A stretch of 64,000 nt of DNA from Clostridiaceae bacterium Marseille-Q3526 (GCA_018223375.1 JAGTTS010000011.1:17987-81986), one strand, 5' to 3'; positions 33,945-43,143 are shown, counted from the stretch's first letter. Program-made: numbers and translations. Notes: a model not told the origin generated them from the sequence alone.

Positions 33945-33999
33945 CGCCCGCGGAAACAGACGCGTATACGGGAAACGGCAATAGGAAAACGCAGAGAAA

Positions 34000-34037
34000 G
34001 CAGCAGACAGGGCCTTACGGCCCGACTGCTGCTGTTT
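34000..34037 (+). terminator. Terminator after serA
   Basis: GCAGCAG (34000-34006) pairs with CTGCTGC (34026-34032), and GGGCC with GGCCC inside it, followed by TGTTT. Confidence 0.75.
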
Positions 34038-34061
34038 GCTGTCAGCGGATACGCCCGGCGC

Positions 34062-34086
34062 AAAAATGCACCTGGCGCATTTTTTA
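34062..34086. terminator. Second hairpin between convergent genes
   Basis: AAAAATGC pairs with GCATTTTT over 8 bp around a short loop; T-runs lie on both sides, so it can serve the serA transcript and, on the other strand, the M23 peptidase transcript. Confidence 0.6.
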
Positions 34087-34093
34087 TTTCTGG

Positions 34094-35368
34094 CTAGGGA
34101 TTCCGGCTGTGTTCTGCTTCTGCCACAGCAGGGTCCTTCATGCCGTAGATCCGCTCCCACTCCTTTGTCCCCTCTTTTTTGGCCGCTTCCGAGCGGTTGA
34201 TGCTCAGAAATTTCATCAGCTCGTAGCAGTTGACCCAGATTTCCCCGTTTCCTTCTTTCTGGGACTCGTCAAAGATCAGTTGAAGGCCGAAGTGAAGATG
34301 AGTTTTGTCGATATTGTTGGTATTTTCTGTGGAGCTGTAGCCGGTACGGCCCATGTATCCGATGACATCCCCGGCAGTGACGATGCTTCCTTCAGAGAGA
34401 CAGCTCTGATAGGGGTAATCCTTTCTCAGATGGGCATAGTAGTAGTAACGCTTCTTGTCAAAACTGCGGATGCCGATGCGCCAGCCGCCGTACTGGTTCC
34501 AGCCCATGGTTTCTACATAGCCGGATTCCACAGCCATGACAGGAGTGCCAGTCTGTCCCATCATGTCGTGTCCCAGATGCTTTCTCTTATAGCCGTAGGA
34601 GCGGGAAACGCCGAAATCGTCGTAATCGGTGTAGGGAAACCCCTTGGCAATGGGAAGAAACCCCTTCATGCCATATTTAGTAACCCAGACCTTTTCAGGA
34701 TTCTGGCCGGACTGGGGATGGTTTTCACCAGCTGCGCCGGGATCGCCGCCTTGGGAAACAGAGGAAGGGCCGCAGGAGGGATCGTCCTCCTGGATTGTGG
34801 AGTCGGCCAGGGCGAAGGAGGGGGCCTCTGAGGCGGGGATCTGGATTTCATAATATCCCACCAGGCCCCCCAGAACGGCTGTGTAGGCCTCCAGATAGTA
34901 GGGATAATATTTCATATCAGCTGTCAGCTGCTCCATGGAAATGCCGCTCTGCAGACGGCTGGCCAGTTCATCCATGTCGGCTTCCAGGTAGCTGGAGAAA
35001 TCGCCTCCATACCTGGCTCCCAGAAAAGCCAGAAGCTCAATCCAGTTTAGATGAAGCTGCTGCTGGCAGGTGGCCACGTCCAGCCGGAAGGCCTTTGTCA
35101 TGGCTTCCTCCGGAACATTAAAATCTACCCACTTGATAAAATCGTCCTTCTGGGGATCCGATCCGGCTGCCCCGATACTTTGCTGGGAGAGGAGGGACAG
35201 CAGACAGGAGGCGGCAGGGGAGCGGGGATACGCTTTTAACAGCAGGCATCCCGTAAGGGCGGCCAGGGCCAGCGCCTCGGCTGATATAAGAAAAACAGCG
35301 CGTTTCCGGTAGAAAAATAATAAAATCCTCTCATAGGCGTCAGAAATCCGCTTCCATATGTTTCGCAC
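34094..35368 (-). CDS. Membrane-anchored M23 (lysostaphin-type) peptidase
   Basis: A protein of about 424 residues with one N-terminal membrane helix (AVFLISAEALALAALTGCLLL), a lysozyme-like or helical middle region and a C-terminal M23 domain. Zinc-ligand motifs are HLGHDMMG and the HLHFG pair, with GTPVMAVESGYVETMGWNQYGGWRIGI between. M23 enzymes cut peptidoglycan cross-bridges; in Clostridia some act in sporulation (SpoIIQ-like). The GTG at 35368 has GGAGGG at good distance; longer frames to 35620 would overlap the divergent thioesterase gene and lack a ribosome binding site. The start is moderately certain. Confidence 0.8.
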   Translation of the reverse strand: MRNIWKRISDAYERILLFFYRKRAVFLISAEALALAALTGCLLLKAYPRSPAASCLLSLLSQQSIGAAGSDPQKDDFIKWVDFNVPEEAMTKAFRLDVATCQQQLHLNWIELLAFLGARYGGDFSSYLEADMDELASRLQSGISMEQLTADMKYYPYYLEAYTAVLGGLVGYYEIQIPASEAPSFALADSTIQEDDPSCGPSSVSQGGDPGAAGENHPQSGQNPEKVWVTKYGMKGFLPIAKGFPYTDYDDFGVSRSYGYKRKHLGHDMMGQTGTPVMAVESGYVETMGWNQYGGWRIGIRSFDKKRYYYYAHLRKDYPYQSCLSEGSIVTAGDVIGYMGRTGYSSTENTNNIDKTHLHFGLQLIFDESQKEGNGEIWVNCYELMKFLSINRSEAAKKEGTKEWERIYGMKDPAVAEAEHSRNP

Positions 35369-35470
35369 ACATATCCCTCCAATCATGCGCCGGACAAACG
35401 GCAAACGATGTTTATTAGGATCATATGAGGACAGGAAGACAGTTATGACAGGCAGAAAGGAAAAAGAAAA

Positions 35471-35944
35471 ATGGAACATGTAAAAGAGAACAGACAAAAC
35501 ACAGAGGAGCCGGATTTCCGCACGGCTCTGGGGATTAAGATTGCAGACAGAGGGGCCGGATGGGCCAGGGGAGAGATGAAGGCAGAAAAGCTTCATCTGA
35601 ATCCCCTGGGAATCATCCATGGGGGCTGCCTCTTTTCGCTGGCAGACACGGTGTCCGGCACCGCCATTATGGGATATGGCTGCCGGGTGACGACAGTAAA
35701 CGGAAGCATCCAGTTTTTAAGGCCTGGAAAGCCGGAGGGCACGATCACAGCCGTGGCCAGGACGGTGAAGCATGGAAAGACGTTTTCCGTCTGCGACTGC
35801 CAGGTATTCGACGATACGGACGCTCTGATAGCGGCCACGACCATGACCTTCTACCACCTGGAACAGGGGGCAGAAGAGAAGAATCAGGACAGCCGGGCAG
35901 ATACCTGTGCCAGAGAGGATGAGGGGGCCTCTACAGCGGAATAA
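35471..35944 (+). CDS. PaaI-family acyl-CoA thioesterase (hotdog fold)
   Basis: A 157-residue protein with the hotdog signature LNPLGIIHGGCLFSLADTVSGTAI, in which the usual catalytic aspartate follows HGG, and a second strand VNGSIQFLRPGKPEGTI. Such enzymes hydrolyse acyl- or aryl-CoA esters; the substrate is unknown. The C-terminal 25 residues are charged and probably disordered. Its end overlaps the convergent MBL gene by 14 bases. Confidence 0.82.
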   Translation: MEHVKENRQNTEEPDFRTALGIKIADRGAGWARGEMKAEKLHLNPLGIIHGGCLFSLADTVSGTAIMGYGCRVTTVNGSIQFLRPGKPEGTITAVARTVKHGKTFSVCDCQVFDDTDALIAATTMTFYHLEQGAEEKNQDSRADTCAREDEGASTAE

Positions 35945-36779
35945 TTTCTCCGTCGTCCGGCACAATCAGGCGTCCGAAGTAGAATTCTTTTCCCTCCTCT
36001 GTGTACAGCCATTTTCTCTGGGAGAGGTTTTTATCCTCTGTATGCCAGAGAACCAGATTGGGGATGGAAAGCTTCTCTGCCAGCTGGCAGGCCTCGCGGA
36101 CGGTGCTGTGGTGCTTTTCATACGGATGGAACTGCTCTCTCTGGCTGTAGAGACAGAAGGCCTCGTGGAGAAGCCAGGAGCTGCCCTCTACATAGGGAAG
36201 ACAGAGCTCCTGAAACGGCTCGTCCCCTGTGCAGGTGAATTTCTTTCCATTTTTCAGAACTGTGGTGAAGCCGAACTGGCGCGCCTTTGTGGAGTGGATG
36301 TCAAAAAAGGTGACAGGATAACCGAGGATATCCCTGGTTTCCCCGCCGGTTACAGGGATCAGGAGAATCTGCGTCCCAATCAGATCGCAGAACTTCTTCT
36401 GAAGAGTCAGACGGCAGAGCGTCTTGATGGTTTCCACCAGGCCGTCATGGCAGTAAATGGAAAGGGTTCCCTCGTAGGTTCCCTTTTTCATCTGCGTTCC
36501 GATCATGCGTACCATCCACACAATGCCGAGAATGTGGTCTGTGTGCTCATGAGTGACAAAAATATGATGAATCTGTGTGAGAGGAACCTGCATCTGATCC
36601 AGGATGCCGAGAATACCGTTTCCGCCGCCGGCGTCCACCATAAAAAATTCTGTCTGTCCAGGCTGTGTCTCCGTCTGGATGGCAAAGCATGTATTATAGC
36701 AATGAGTGACAGCAGCGTTTCCTGTGCCGAACACATACAGCTGCTCGCAGGGAAGACTGGATTCATGTTTCATGTTCAT
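35931..36779 (-). CDS. MBL-fold metallo-hydrolase (ribonuclease Z-like)
   Basis: A 282-residue metallo-beta-lactamase-fold protein with the metal motif THEHTDHILG (about 72-81) and later ligands in FTCTGDEP, LLHEAFC and LWHTED. The arrangement resembles RNase Z and its non-tRNA relatives. A true tRNase Z would also show an exosite arm, which is not obvious, so the substrate is open. The start has AAGGAGGAAA upstream. Convergent with the thioesterase gene. Confidence 0.8.
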   Translation of the reverse strand: MNMKHESSLPCEQLYVFGTGNAAVTHCYNTCFAIQTETQPGQTEFFMVDAGGGNGILGILDQMQVPLTQIHHIFVTHEHTDHILGIVWMVRMIGTQMKKGTYEGTLSIYCHDGLVETIKTLCRLTLQKKFCDLIGTQILLIPVTGGETRDILGYPVTFFDIHSTKARQFGFTTVLKNGKKFTCTGDEPFQELCLPYVEGSSWLLHEAFCLYSQREQFHPYEKHHSTVREACQLAEKLSIPNLVLWHTEDKNLSQRKWLYTEEGKEFYFGRLIVPDDGEIIPL

Positions 36780-36937
36780 CGTATTTCCTCCTTAAGAACG
36801 GCTACGCTTGGAATCGCGTTTATTGTGAAGAAACTTCCTTTTTTCACGATAATATGGTACTATAATCCTGTCAGAAAATCAACTGGACAGAACGCATAAG
36901 GAAAAACGCAGGATATCATTTAGGAGATGCAATTTAT

Positions 36938-37423
36938 ATGAAGAAAACAGAATTTTTAAAGGAGCTGGAGGCTGCTCTGAAAGGAGAGGTTTCTCCTGAA
37001 CTGACAGCGGAAAACCTCCGCTACTATGATAACTACATTTCCCAGGAGACGTCCAAGGGGCGTTCAGAGGCAGAGGTGATAGAGGAGATTGGAAGTCCCA
37101 GGCTGATTGCCAGAACGATTATAGATACCAGCGGAGGCTCTGGCAGCTATGAGAGCGGGGAAAGCTCTTCTTCTGGCAGCTATGGAGGCGCAGGAAGCGC
37201 GTCTGGAAGCTATGGATCCGGCCAGGGCGGATATTCCAGGTTTCACTATGTGAATCTGAACAAATGGTACTGGAAGGCCCTGATTATTGCAGTGCTGTGT
37301 CTGGTGCTGTTTACAGTGCTGTCCATAGTGGGCGGAATTTTCGCTATTCTGTTTCGCTTTGCAACGCCGATTTTAATTGTGCTTCTGGTTGTGTCGCTGC
37401 TGAGAAATATGAGGGGAAGATAA
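36938..37423 (+). CDS. HAAS/DUF1700-domain membrane protein
   Basis: A 161-residue protein. The N-terminal 65 residues (MKKTEFLKELEAALKGEVSPE, then YYDNYISQE and EVIEEIGSPRLIARTII) form the HAAS-type helical domain found in DUF1700 proteins. A Gly/Ser/Tyr-rich linker (about 66-105, with repeated GSYG) precedes a hydrophobic hairpin of two helices (about 112-155). DUF1700 proteins often partner with PadR regulators, but none is adjacent. The function is unknown. A TATAAT at 36858 suggests its own promoter. Confidence 0.75.
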   Translation: MKKTEFLKELEAALKGEVSPELTAENLRYYDNYISQETSKGRSEAEVIEEIGSPRLIARTIIDTSGGSGSYESGESSSSGSYGGAGSASGSYGSGQGGYSRFHYVNLNKWYWKALIIAVLCLVLFTVLSIVGGIFAILFRFATPILIVLLVVSLLRNMRGR

Positions 37424-37434
37424 AGGAGGAATCA

Positions 37435-37944
37435 ATGATGCCGTTTAAACGTGTGAAGCCTGAGGAACTGTCTGTCAATCCGTTCACTGTCATTGGAAAG
37501 GACTGGTTTCTCATCACAGCAGGAACTGAGAAGGAATGCAATACCATGACGGCCAGCTGGGGAGGCTTGGGCGTGATCTGGGGAAAGCCGTCTGCAACCG
37601 CTTATATCCGCCAGTCCCGCTACACAAAAGAGTTTGTGGACAGAGAGGAGCTGTTTACCTTATCTGTATTTGACGAGTCCTTCCGCCCGGCGCTGAATCT
37701 GTGCGGAAAGGTTTCCGGAAGAGATCAGGATAAGATCCGTGAGGCAGGCCTGACTCCCATGGAGGTGGACGGAACAACAGCCTTCGAGGAGGCGAAGATG
37801 ATTTTCGTCTGCCGCAAGCAGTATCATCAGTACATGGGGCCGGAGGGCTTTGATGTGAAAGAAAATGATGAGAAGTGGTACGCAGATAAAAATTACCACA
37901 CCATGTACATTGGAAGCATCGAGGCGGTGCTGGTAAGGGAATAG
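37435..37944 (+). CDS. Flavin reductase-like FMN-binding protein
   Basis: A 169-residue split-barrel flavoprotein of the flavoredoxin/flavin reductase family: NTMTASWGGLGVIWGKPSATAYIRQSRYTKEFV is the FMN-binding block, followed by LFTLSVFDE and LNLCGKVSGRD. Such proteins reduce FMN or act as electron carriers in anaerobes. The start has AAAGGAGG 8 bases before the ATG. It follows the HAAS gene by 11 bases and so likely shares its transcript. A strong terminator follows. Confidence 0.82.
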   Translation: MMPFKRVKPEELSVNPFTVIGKDWFLITAGTEKECNTMTASWGGLGVIWGKPSATAYIRQSRYTKEFVDREELFTLSVFDESFRPALNLCGKVSGRDQDKIREAGLTPMEVDGTTAFEEAKMIFVCRKQYHQYMGPEGFDVKENDEKWYADKNYHTMYIGSIEAVLVRE

Positions 37945-37966
37945 TGTTTTGCACATAAAATAACAG

Positions 37967-38030
37967 GGGCAGAAGTAATCGTTTCCAGTGACTTTAAGTG
38001 GAACAGGGAAACGATTGCTTCTGCCCTTTT
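37967..38030. terminator. Bidirectional terminator between flavin reductase and hydrogenase genes
   Basis: GGGCAGAAGTAATCGTTTCC (37967-37986) pairs with GGAAACGATTGCTTCTGCCC (38007-38026), 20 bp with one mismatch, and TTTT follows. It lies between convergent genes and can serve both. Confidence 0.9.
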
Positions 38031-38041
38031 GCTATTTTCTG

Positions 38042-39796
38042 TTATTTTCCTCCTAACGGCATATCCCAGCCGTTGTGGTCTGTGTGAAGCAGCTTGTGGG
38101 CCAGGTGGGATCCAGGCTTTCCGAAGTAATTGTGATACAGCTCCCGGACTTCCTCGTTTTCGTGGGAGAAGCGGACTGCATTTTTCTGATCCATGGCGTA
38201 AAGCTTGGAGCTTCTCTGTTCAGCCAGCTCTTTTCCGTCGTGAATCGGCTGTCCGCCGCCTCCGGCGCAGCCGCCGGGACAGGCCATGATCTCCACGAAA
38301 TCATAGCTCACATCGCCTTTCTGAAGGGCGTTTATCAGCTTTCTGGTATTGCCCAGGCCGCTGGCCACAGCCGTCTTTAAAACAGTGCCTCCCAGCTTGA
38401 ATTCTGCTTCCTTCCAGCCGTCCATGCCGCGCACGTTAGAGAAGGCGTCAGGCTTTGGATTTTTGTCTGTCACAATGCTGTAGCTGGTCCGAAGGGCCGC
38501 TTCCATGACGCCGCCGGTAGCGCCGAAGATGACGCCGGCTCCGGAACCTTCACCTAACGGAGAGTCGAATTCCTCCTCCGGAAGGGAAGCCACATCGATC
38601 TGCTCTGATTTAATGAGACGGCAGATTTCCCTGGTGGTCAGCACATAGTCCACGTCCTTGATTCCGCCGTTTATGCCGTTGTCATACATGGTAGGCAGAT
38701 CTGCCTCCTGCTTTTTCGCTACGCAGGGCATAATGGAGATGCAGGTGACGCTGCCTGGATCTACGCCCAGCCGGGCGGCGAAATAGCTCTTTGTCACAGC
38801 GCCGAACATCTGCTGAGGAGACTTGGCTGTGGATAACTGATCCGTCATCTCCGGATACTGTGATTTTAAGAACCGTACCCAGCCCGGGCAGCAGGAGGTA
38901 AACATAGGCCATTTGTAATCTTCCTTATGGCTTAAACGCTCCAGCAGTTCGCTGCCTTCCTCCATAATTGTCAAATCTGCGCTGAAAGTGGTGTCGAAAA
39001 TATAGTCAAAGCCCATGCGCCTGAGAGCGGCCACCATCCGTTTGTCTGTGGCGAAATCTCTGGAGAGGCCGAATTCTTCTCCCCAGGCGGCCCGGACAGC
39101 CGGGGCGATCTGAACCACTGTGATTTTATCAGGATTGCTGAGATCTCCGTGGATATCGAAAATCCTGGAAACGTCGTCCCGCTCCTGAAGAGCTCCTGTG
39201 GGACAGTGGGTAATGCACTGGCCGCAGAGAGAGCAGTCGGACATTTTGATCTCCCGCCCCATGGAGACGTCCACCGTAGTGCGGGAACCTGTGTTGGAAA
39301 CGTCCCACACGTTCAGGCTTTGAACCTTATCGCAGATCTGAACGCAGCGCATACATTTGATGCACTTTCCTGCGTCCCTTACAAGGGGGAAGGTGGAGGT
39401 CCACTTTGTCTCTGCATAGCGGACAGGGTATTCGTTGGCAACCAGGTTCAGGTCGTTGGCAATCTTCTGCAGGGAGCAGTTTCCGCTTCTGACGCAGGTA
39501 GGGCAGTCAGTGTGATGCTGGGAGAGAATCAACTCCACATTGGTTTTTCTGGCCTCGCGGACCCGGGCGCTGTTGGTAATCACCTCCATGCCTTCTGTCA
39601 CCGGCGTATTGCAGGCAGTGACGAGACGGCTGATACCTGCTATCTCTACCATGCAGACGCGGCAGGCTCCGATTTCGTTGATTTCCTTTAAGAAGCAAAG
39701 GGTGGGAATTTTAATTCCAATCTGTCTGGCGGCCTCCAGGATGGTGGTTCCCTCCGGGACGCAGACGTGCTGTTTATTGATTGTTAAGTTTACCAT
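38042..39796 (-). CDS. [FeFe] hydrogenase, multi-cluster catalytic subunit
   Basis: A 584-residue cytoplasmic hydrogenase. In order: an N-terminal [2Fe-2S] domain (C34, then CRVC and C62), a His-Cys cluster HHTDCPTCVRSGNC (about 93-107), two ferredoxin-type clusters (CIKCMRCVQIC and CSLCGQCITHCP), and the H-cluster domain with FTSCCPGWVRF (L1), SIMPCVAKKQEAD (L2) and MACPGGCAGGGGQP (L3). The small-subunit-like C-terminus is included. It overlaps the upstream flavoprotein gene by 7 bases, so both are co-translated. That partner suggests electron exchange with NAD(P)H through a GltD-type module instead of the usual HydB. Confidence 0.94.
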   Translation of the reverse strand: MVNLTINKQHVCVPEGTTILEAARQIGIKIPTLCFLKEINEIGACRVCMVEIAGISRLVTACNTPVTEGMEVITNSARVREARKTNVELILSQHHTDCPTCVRSGNCSLQKIANDLNLVANEYPVRYAETKWTSTFPLVRDAGKCIKCMRCVQICDKVQSLNVWDVSNTGSRTTVDVSMGREIKMSDCSLCGQCITHCPTGALQERDDVSRIFDIHGDLSNPDKITVVQIAPAVRAAWGEEFGLSRDFATDKRMVAALRRMGFDYIFDTTFSADLTIMEEGSELLERLSHKEDYKWPMFTSCCPGWVRFLKSQYPEMTDQLSTAKSPQQMFGAVTKSYFAARLGVDPGSVTCISIMPCVAKKQEADLPTMYDNGINGGIKDVDYVLTTREICRLIKSEQIDVASLPEEEFDSPLGEGSGAGVIFGATGGVMEAALRTSYSIVTDKNPKPDAFSNVRGMDGWKEAEFKLGGTVLKTAVASGLGNTRKLINALQKGDVSYDFVEIMACPGGCAGGGGQPIHDGKELAEQRSSKLYAMDQKNAVRFSHENEEVRELYHNYFGKPGSHLAHKLLHTDHNGWDMPLGGK

Positions 39797-41631
39797 TCTG
39801 TTGTTCTGCCTCCTTTAAAGTTTCCATATCCGAAGCGGTCGCAGCGCAGACACCGGTGAGCCTCCTGATCCGCCTCTTTCAGGCTCATCGGACATTCCGC
39901 CAAATCAAAGTCATGCTTTCTCTCGTTTGCATCCCGCTCCTTCATATTTACGCGGCCGCAGGGCGGACGGTCAGAGAAGTCTGCCTCCGGAATATCCACA
40001 TCCACGCTGATAATGTGGTCAAAGCCCAGATACTGGTCAATATTGGCTGCCGCTACCTTTCCGGCTGCAATGGCCCGGATTACAGTGGCAGGTCCTGTCA
40101 CGCAGTCGCCTCCGGCAAATACGCCCGGCGCGTGCTCTACAGCGCTCCAGTTAGCCGCCTGAATGACGCCGCGCTTAATCGGAATGCCGGCGTCCTCAAA
40201 GTGTCTTGTCTCAATGCCCTGTCCAATGGCTACGATTACGATATCGCAGGGAATGCGCACCGGATTCTCGCCGGAGGAAGCGGGGGAGGGGCGTCCGTCC
40301 TTTATGAGTCCGATCATCTTCGGGGAAGCCCAGAGAGCGGCTACACGTCCGTTCTCATCTGTCTCAATCCGCTCCGGAGCGTGGAGCTCCAATACTTCTG
40401 CGCCCTCTGCCACAGCGCCCTCCACCTCTGCCGGGAGAGCAGTCATATCGTCCTTTCTTCTCCTGTATACAACCGTAGTGTGGGAGGCACCCAGACGGAT
40501 AGCGGAGCGTGTTACGTCCATAGCCACGTTTCCGCCGCCGATGACGCAGACCCGCTTGCCGGTAAAGTCAGGCATTCTTCCGCGTCCTACCTCCCGGAGC
40601 ATCTCCACTGCGGAGATGACGCCCTCGGCGTCCTCGCCCTCAATGCCCACCTTCTTGTCAGTGTGGGCTCCGATGGATATGTAGACGGCATCGTATTCTT
40701 TGCGCAGGAAATCCATGGAAACCTGTCCTGGCTCGCTTCCCACAGCAGTGTCGGTTTTCACCTCTACGCCTGTGGCCAGAATGGCGTCCACGTCCTCCTG
40801 AAGCCGCTCTCTGGGGAGACGGTAGCTGGGAATGCCATAGAGAAGCATTCCGCCCAGCTTGGAGCGCTTTTCGTAGACGGTTGTCTGGTGGCCCATCAGC
40901 TGCAGGTAGTAGGCTGCAGACAGACCGCTGGGGCCGCCTCCGATGATGGCGATCCTCTTTCCGGTGGAAGGAGCGCAGGGCGGCGGAGGCACAATGCCCG
41001 CATTGTCGACAGCCGCCAGCTTAATGCCGCGGATATTGACAGCGTCGTCAATCATATTGCGGCGGCAGCGGGACTCGCAGGGGTGCTCGCAGACCATGGC
41101 GCAGGCGGTGGGGAACGGGTTGTCCTTTCGGATCAGGCGCACAGCGTCCGCGTAGCGCCCGGCAGCCACCAGGGCCACATAGCCGGGGATGTCCACGCCG
41201 GCCGGACAGAGAGCCACGCAGGGAACCGGCTGATCCAGATGATAGAGACAGCGGTTCGATTCAATGTGATTTAAGAAATCCTCCCGGAAGCCGGAAAGCC
41301 CCTTTAACACCATGTTGGCGGCCTCGCAGCCAATGGCGCAGTCGGCGGAGGAGGAGATAACGCGCGCTGTTTTTTCAATGAGATTTAAGGTGTCCAGGGT
41401 TCCACGCCCCTCTAAGATATCGTTCAGCAGCAGGTCCAGCTGGGAAAGCCCGATCCGGCAGGGAACACACTTTCCGCAGGTCTGCGCCATACACATTTTC
41501 AGAAATGATGCGGTTAAATCCACCGGGCAGAGTCCTGGAGGGCTGGCGATGATCCGGCGCTCCAAATCTTTATAAAGCCCTTCCACAACGGTCTGAGCTC
41601 TGCTGGTGGTCACAATACTAAGTCTGCTCAA
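39790..41631 (-). CDS. NuoF-type Fe-S / GltD-type FAD oxidoreductase fusion, hydrogenase partner
   Basis: A 613-residue fusion. Residues about 45-115 carry the NuoF C-terminal cluster motif (CGKCVPCRIG and, later, CAIGCEA). Residues about 130-560 form a GltD-like module with its own clusters (CVALCPAGVDIPGYV, CEHPCESRCRR), an FAD site (IAIIGGGPSGLSAAYYL) and an NAD(P) site (VCVIGGGNVAMDVTRSA). A C-terminal cysteine pair (RCLRCDRFG) ends the protein. The flavin-binding NuoF SLBB part is missing. It is co-transcribed with hydrogenase and probably links H2 to NADPH or NADH. Bifurcation is possible but unproven. Confidence 0.85.
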   Translation of the reverse strand: MSRLSIVTTSRAQTVVEGLYKDLERRIIASPPGLCPVDLTASFLKMCMAQTCGKCVPCRIGLSQLDLLLNDILEGRGTLDTLNLIEKTARVISSSADCAIGCEAANMVLKGLSGFREDFLNHIESNRCLYHLDQPVPCVALCPAGVDIPGYVALVAAGRYADAVRLIRKDNPFPTACAMVCEHPCESRCRRNMIDDAVNIRGIKLAAVDNAGIVPPPPCAPSTGKRIAIIGGGPSGLSAAYYLQLMGHQTTVYEKRSKLGGMLLYGIPSYRLPRERLQEDVDAILATGVEVKTDTAVGSEPGQVSMDFLRKEYDAVYISIGAHTDKKVGIEGEDAEGVISAVEMLREVGRGRMPDFTGKRVCVIGGGNVAMDVTRSAIRLGASHTTVVYRRRKDDMTALPAEVEGAVAEGAEVLELHAPERIETDENGRVAALWASPKMIGLIKDGRPSPASSGENPVRIPCDIVIVAIGQGIETRHFEDAGIPIKRGVIQAANWSAVEHAPGVFAGGDCVTGPATVIRAIAAGKVAAANIDQYLGFDHIISVDVDIPEADFSDRPPCGRVNMKERDANERKHDFDLAECPMSLKEADQEAHRCLRCDRFGYGNFKGGRTTEW

Positions 41632-41799
41632 AATGAAAGCTCCTTTCTTTCCGTCAGAAATGTCAATTGAATATTAAACTAATAATATCAAAATTGTTTG
41701 AAAAAGTAAACGGATTGTTACATATATAGCGAAATATTACAGAAACAGATCGAAGAATAGAAAAGTTTTCGCCTGGTTCAGCGTTTGCCGTGAAGGTGA

Positions 41800-41828
41800 T
41801 TGTATTTCACCGGAAACTTCTATATAAT
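41800..41828 (+). promoter_or_regulatory. Promoter of the chromate transporter pair
   Basis: TTGTAT (41800-41805), 17 bases, TATAAT (41823-41828), 60 bases before the first chr gene. The gap upstream to 41632 is AT-rich and would also hold the divergent hydrogenase promoter, which I cannot place. Confidence 0.6.
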
Positions 41829-41887
41829 AAGGAAAATATATACGAATAGACGGCGGCGGGCATGGACAGGCGGCCGGGAGGAGCAGG

Positions 41888-42517
41888 ATGGAAGAGAAAC
41901 CGTTAGAGACAGGACAGGGATGGGAAAATGGCAGAAGGGAGCCGCGCTGGAGAAGGCTGTGGCTTCTGTTTTCAGGCATGTTTTATATCAGCGCTTTTAC
42001 CTTTGGGGGAGGCTTTGTGATTGTCACCTTTATGAAGCGGAAATTTGTGGACACTCTTCACTGGCTGGACGAGCAGGAAATGCTGGATTTTACAGCCCTG
42101 GCCCAGTCGTCGCCCGGGGCGATTGCCGTGAACGCGGCGATTTTAGTTGGACTTAAAATCTGCGGAGCTGCCGGGATGGCGGCGGCGGTTTTGGGGACGA
42201 TTCTGCCCCCTATGATTATTTTGTCTGTGGTTTCGTTTTTTTACAGCGCTTTTTCCTCGAATCTCTTTGTGGCTCTCGCCCTCAAGGGAATGCAGGCAGG
42301 CGTGGCGGCGGTGATTCTGGATGTGGCCTGGGATTTAGGGGAAGGCATGGTGAAAAAAAAGAGCCTGTATCTGAATCTGATTCTGGCCGGAGCCTTTGCC
42401 GCTGATTTATTCCTGGGAGTAAACGTTATCTATATTATTCTGGCGGCGGCTGGCGCCGGGATTTTGCGGGCTGTGCTTCAGAAGAAAGATAAGGAAGGAA
42501 GGGAGGGCTCCCTGTGA
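41888..42517 (+). CDS. Chromate transporter, first half (CHR family)
   Basis: A 209-residue membrane protein of the short CHR type. The motif FTFGGGFVIVTFMKRKFVD near residue 35, and later LAQSSPGAIAVNAAILVG, are the conserved CHR blocks; about six helices follow. Split CHR proteins work as a pair with the next gene to move chromate or related anions. The start at 41888 has GGAGGAGCAGG upstream. Its stop overlaps the second gene by four bases (ATG-like GTGA junction). Confidence 0.87.
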   Translation: MEEKPLETGQGWENGRREPRWRRLWLLFSGMFYISAFTFGGGFVIVTFMKRKFVDTLHWLDEQEMLDFTALAQSSPGAIAVNAAILVGLKICGAAGMAAAVLGTILPPMIILSVVSFFYSAFSSNLFVALALKGMQAGVAAVILDVAWDLGEGMVKKKSLYLNLILAGAFAADLFLGVNVIYIILAAAGAGILRAVLQKKDKEGREGSL

Positions 42518-43074
42518 TTTATTTGCAGCTTTTTTTCAGTTTTTTAAAGGTGGGAATGTTCAGTGTAGGAGGCGGCTATGCGGCCATTCCTCTGATCCAG
42601 AGCCAGGCAGTAGAAGCCTGCGGGTGGCTGACGATGGATGAATTTACCAATTTAGTGACCATTGCGGAGATGACGCCCGGCCCCATCGCCATTAACGCGG
42701 CTACCTTTGTGGGAATCAGAATTGCGGGAATATCAGGTGCGGCTGCAGCCACTCTGGGCTGTATTTTTCCCTCTTTTCTGATTGTCTCTTTTCTGGCGTT
42801 TCTCTATTATAAATACAAGGGCGGTTCCTTTGTCAGCTCCGTGATGTCCTCCCTGCGCCCTGCCGTCGTGGCTCTGATAGCCGCCGCCGGCCTTTCCATG
42901 CTGAATACGGCAGTGTTTAACGGCCAGGCGGTGTCCGTTGGAAATTTAGACGTGATCGGCGCAGCGCTGTTCCTTCTGGCCTTTCTGCTGCTTCGGACGA
43001 GAAAATGGAATCCCATTCTCGTTATGTGCCTGTGCGGAGCGGCGAACCTGTCTGTAGGGATGGCGCTTCGGTAA
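42514..43074 (+). CDS. Chromate transporter, second half (CHR family)
   Basis: A 186-residue membrane protein with the same repeat: FSVGGGYAAIPLIQ (about 17-30) and EMTPGPIAINAATFVGIR (about 51-68), followed by about five helices. The start is a GTG that overlaps the end of the first gene by four bases, with GGAAGGGAGG upstream. It forms a heterodimeric CHR transporter with that partner. The substrate is chromate by family; in gut anaerobes sulfate-like anions are equally plausible. Confidence 0.87.
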   Translation: MIYLQLFFSFLKVGMFSVGGGYAAIPLIQSQAVEACGWLTMDEFTNLVTIAEMTPGPIAINAATFVGIRIAGISGAAAATLGCIFPSFLIVSFLAFLYYKYKGGSFVSSVMSSLRPAVVALIAAAGLSMLNTAVFNGQAVSVGNLDVIGAALFLLAFLLLRTRKWNPILVMCLCGAANLSVGMALR

Positions 43075-43143
43075 GCGAGAACGAGATTGCTGTAGAATGG
43101 AAGTTACAATTCAATTAAGCATCTATAGGAAAATATAGGAAAA

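Noticed and set aside
35907..36899. A 330-residue plus-strand frame opposite the MBL hydrolase
   Set aside because: The antisense MBL gene has all metal motifs and a good ribosome binding site; this frame has neither.
39781..41274. A 497-residue plus-strand reading frame opposite the hydrogenase partner
   Set aside because: It lies wholly antisense to a well-supported gene with complete FAD and Fe-S motifs; its translation is low-complexity and has no family motif.
41632..41760. Rex-like redox operator upstream of the hydrogenase operon
   Set aside because: TTGTTACAT-like pieces occur, but no TTGTTAA-N4-TTAACAA type inverted repeat can be built.
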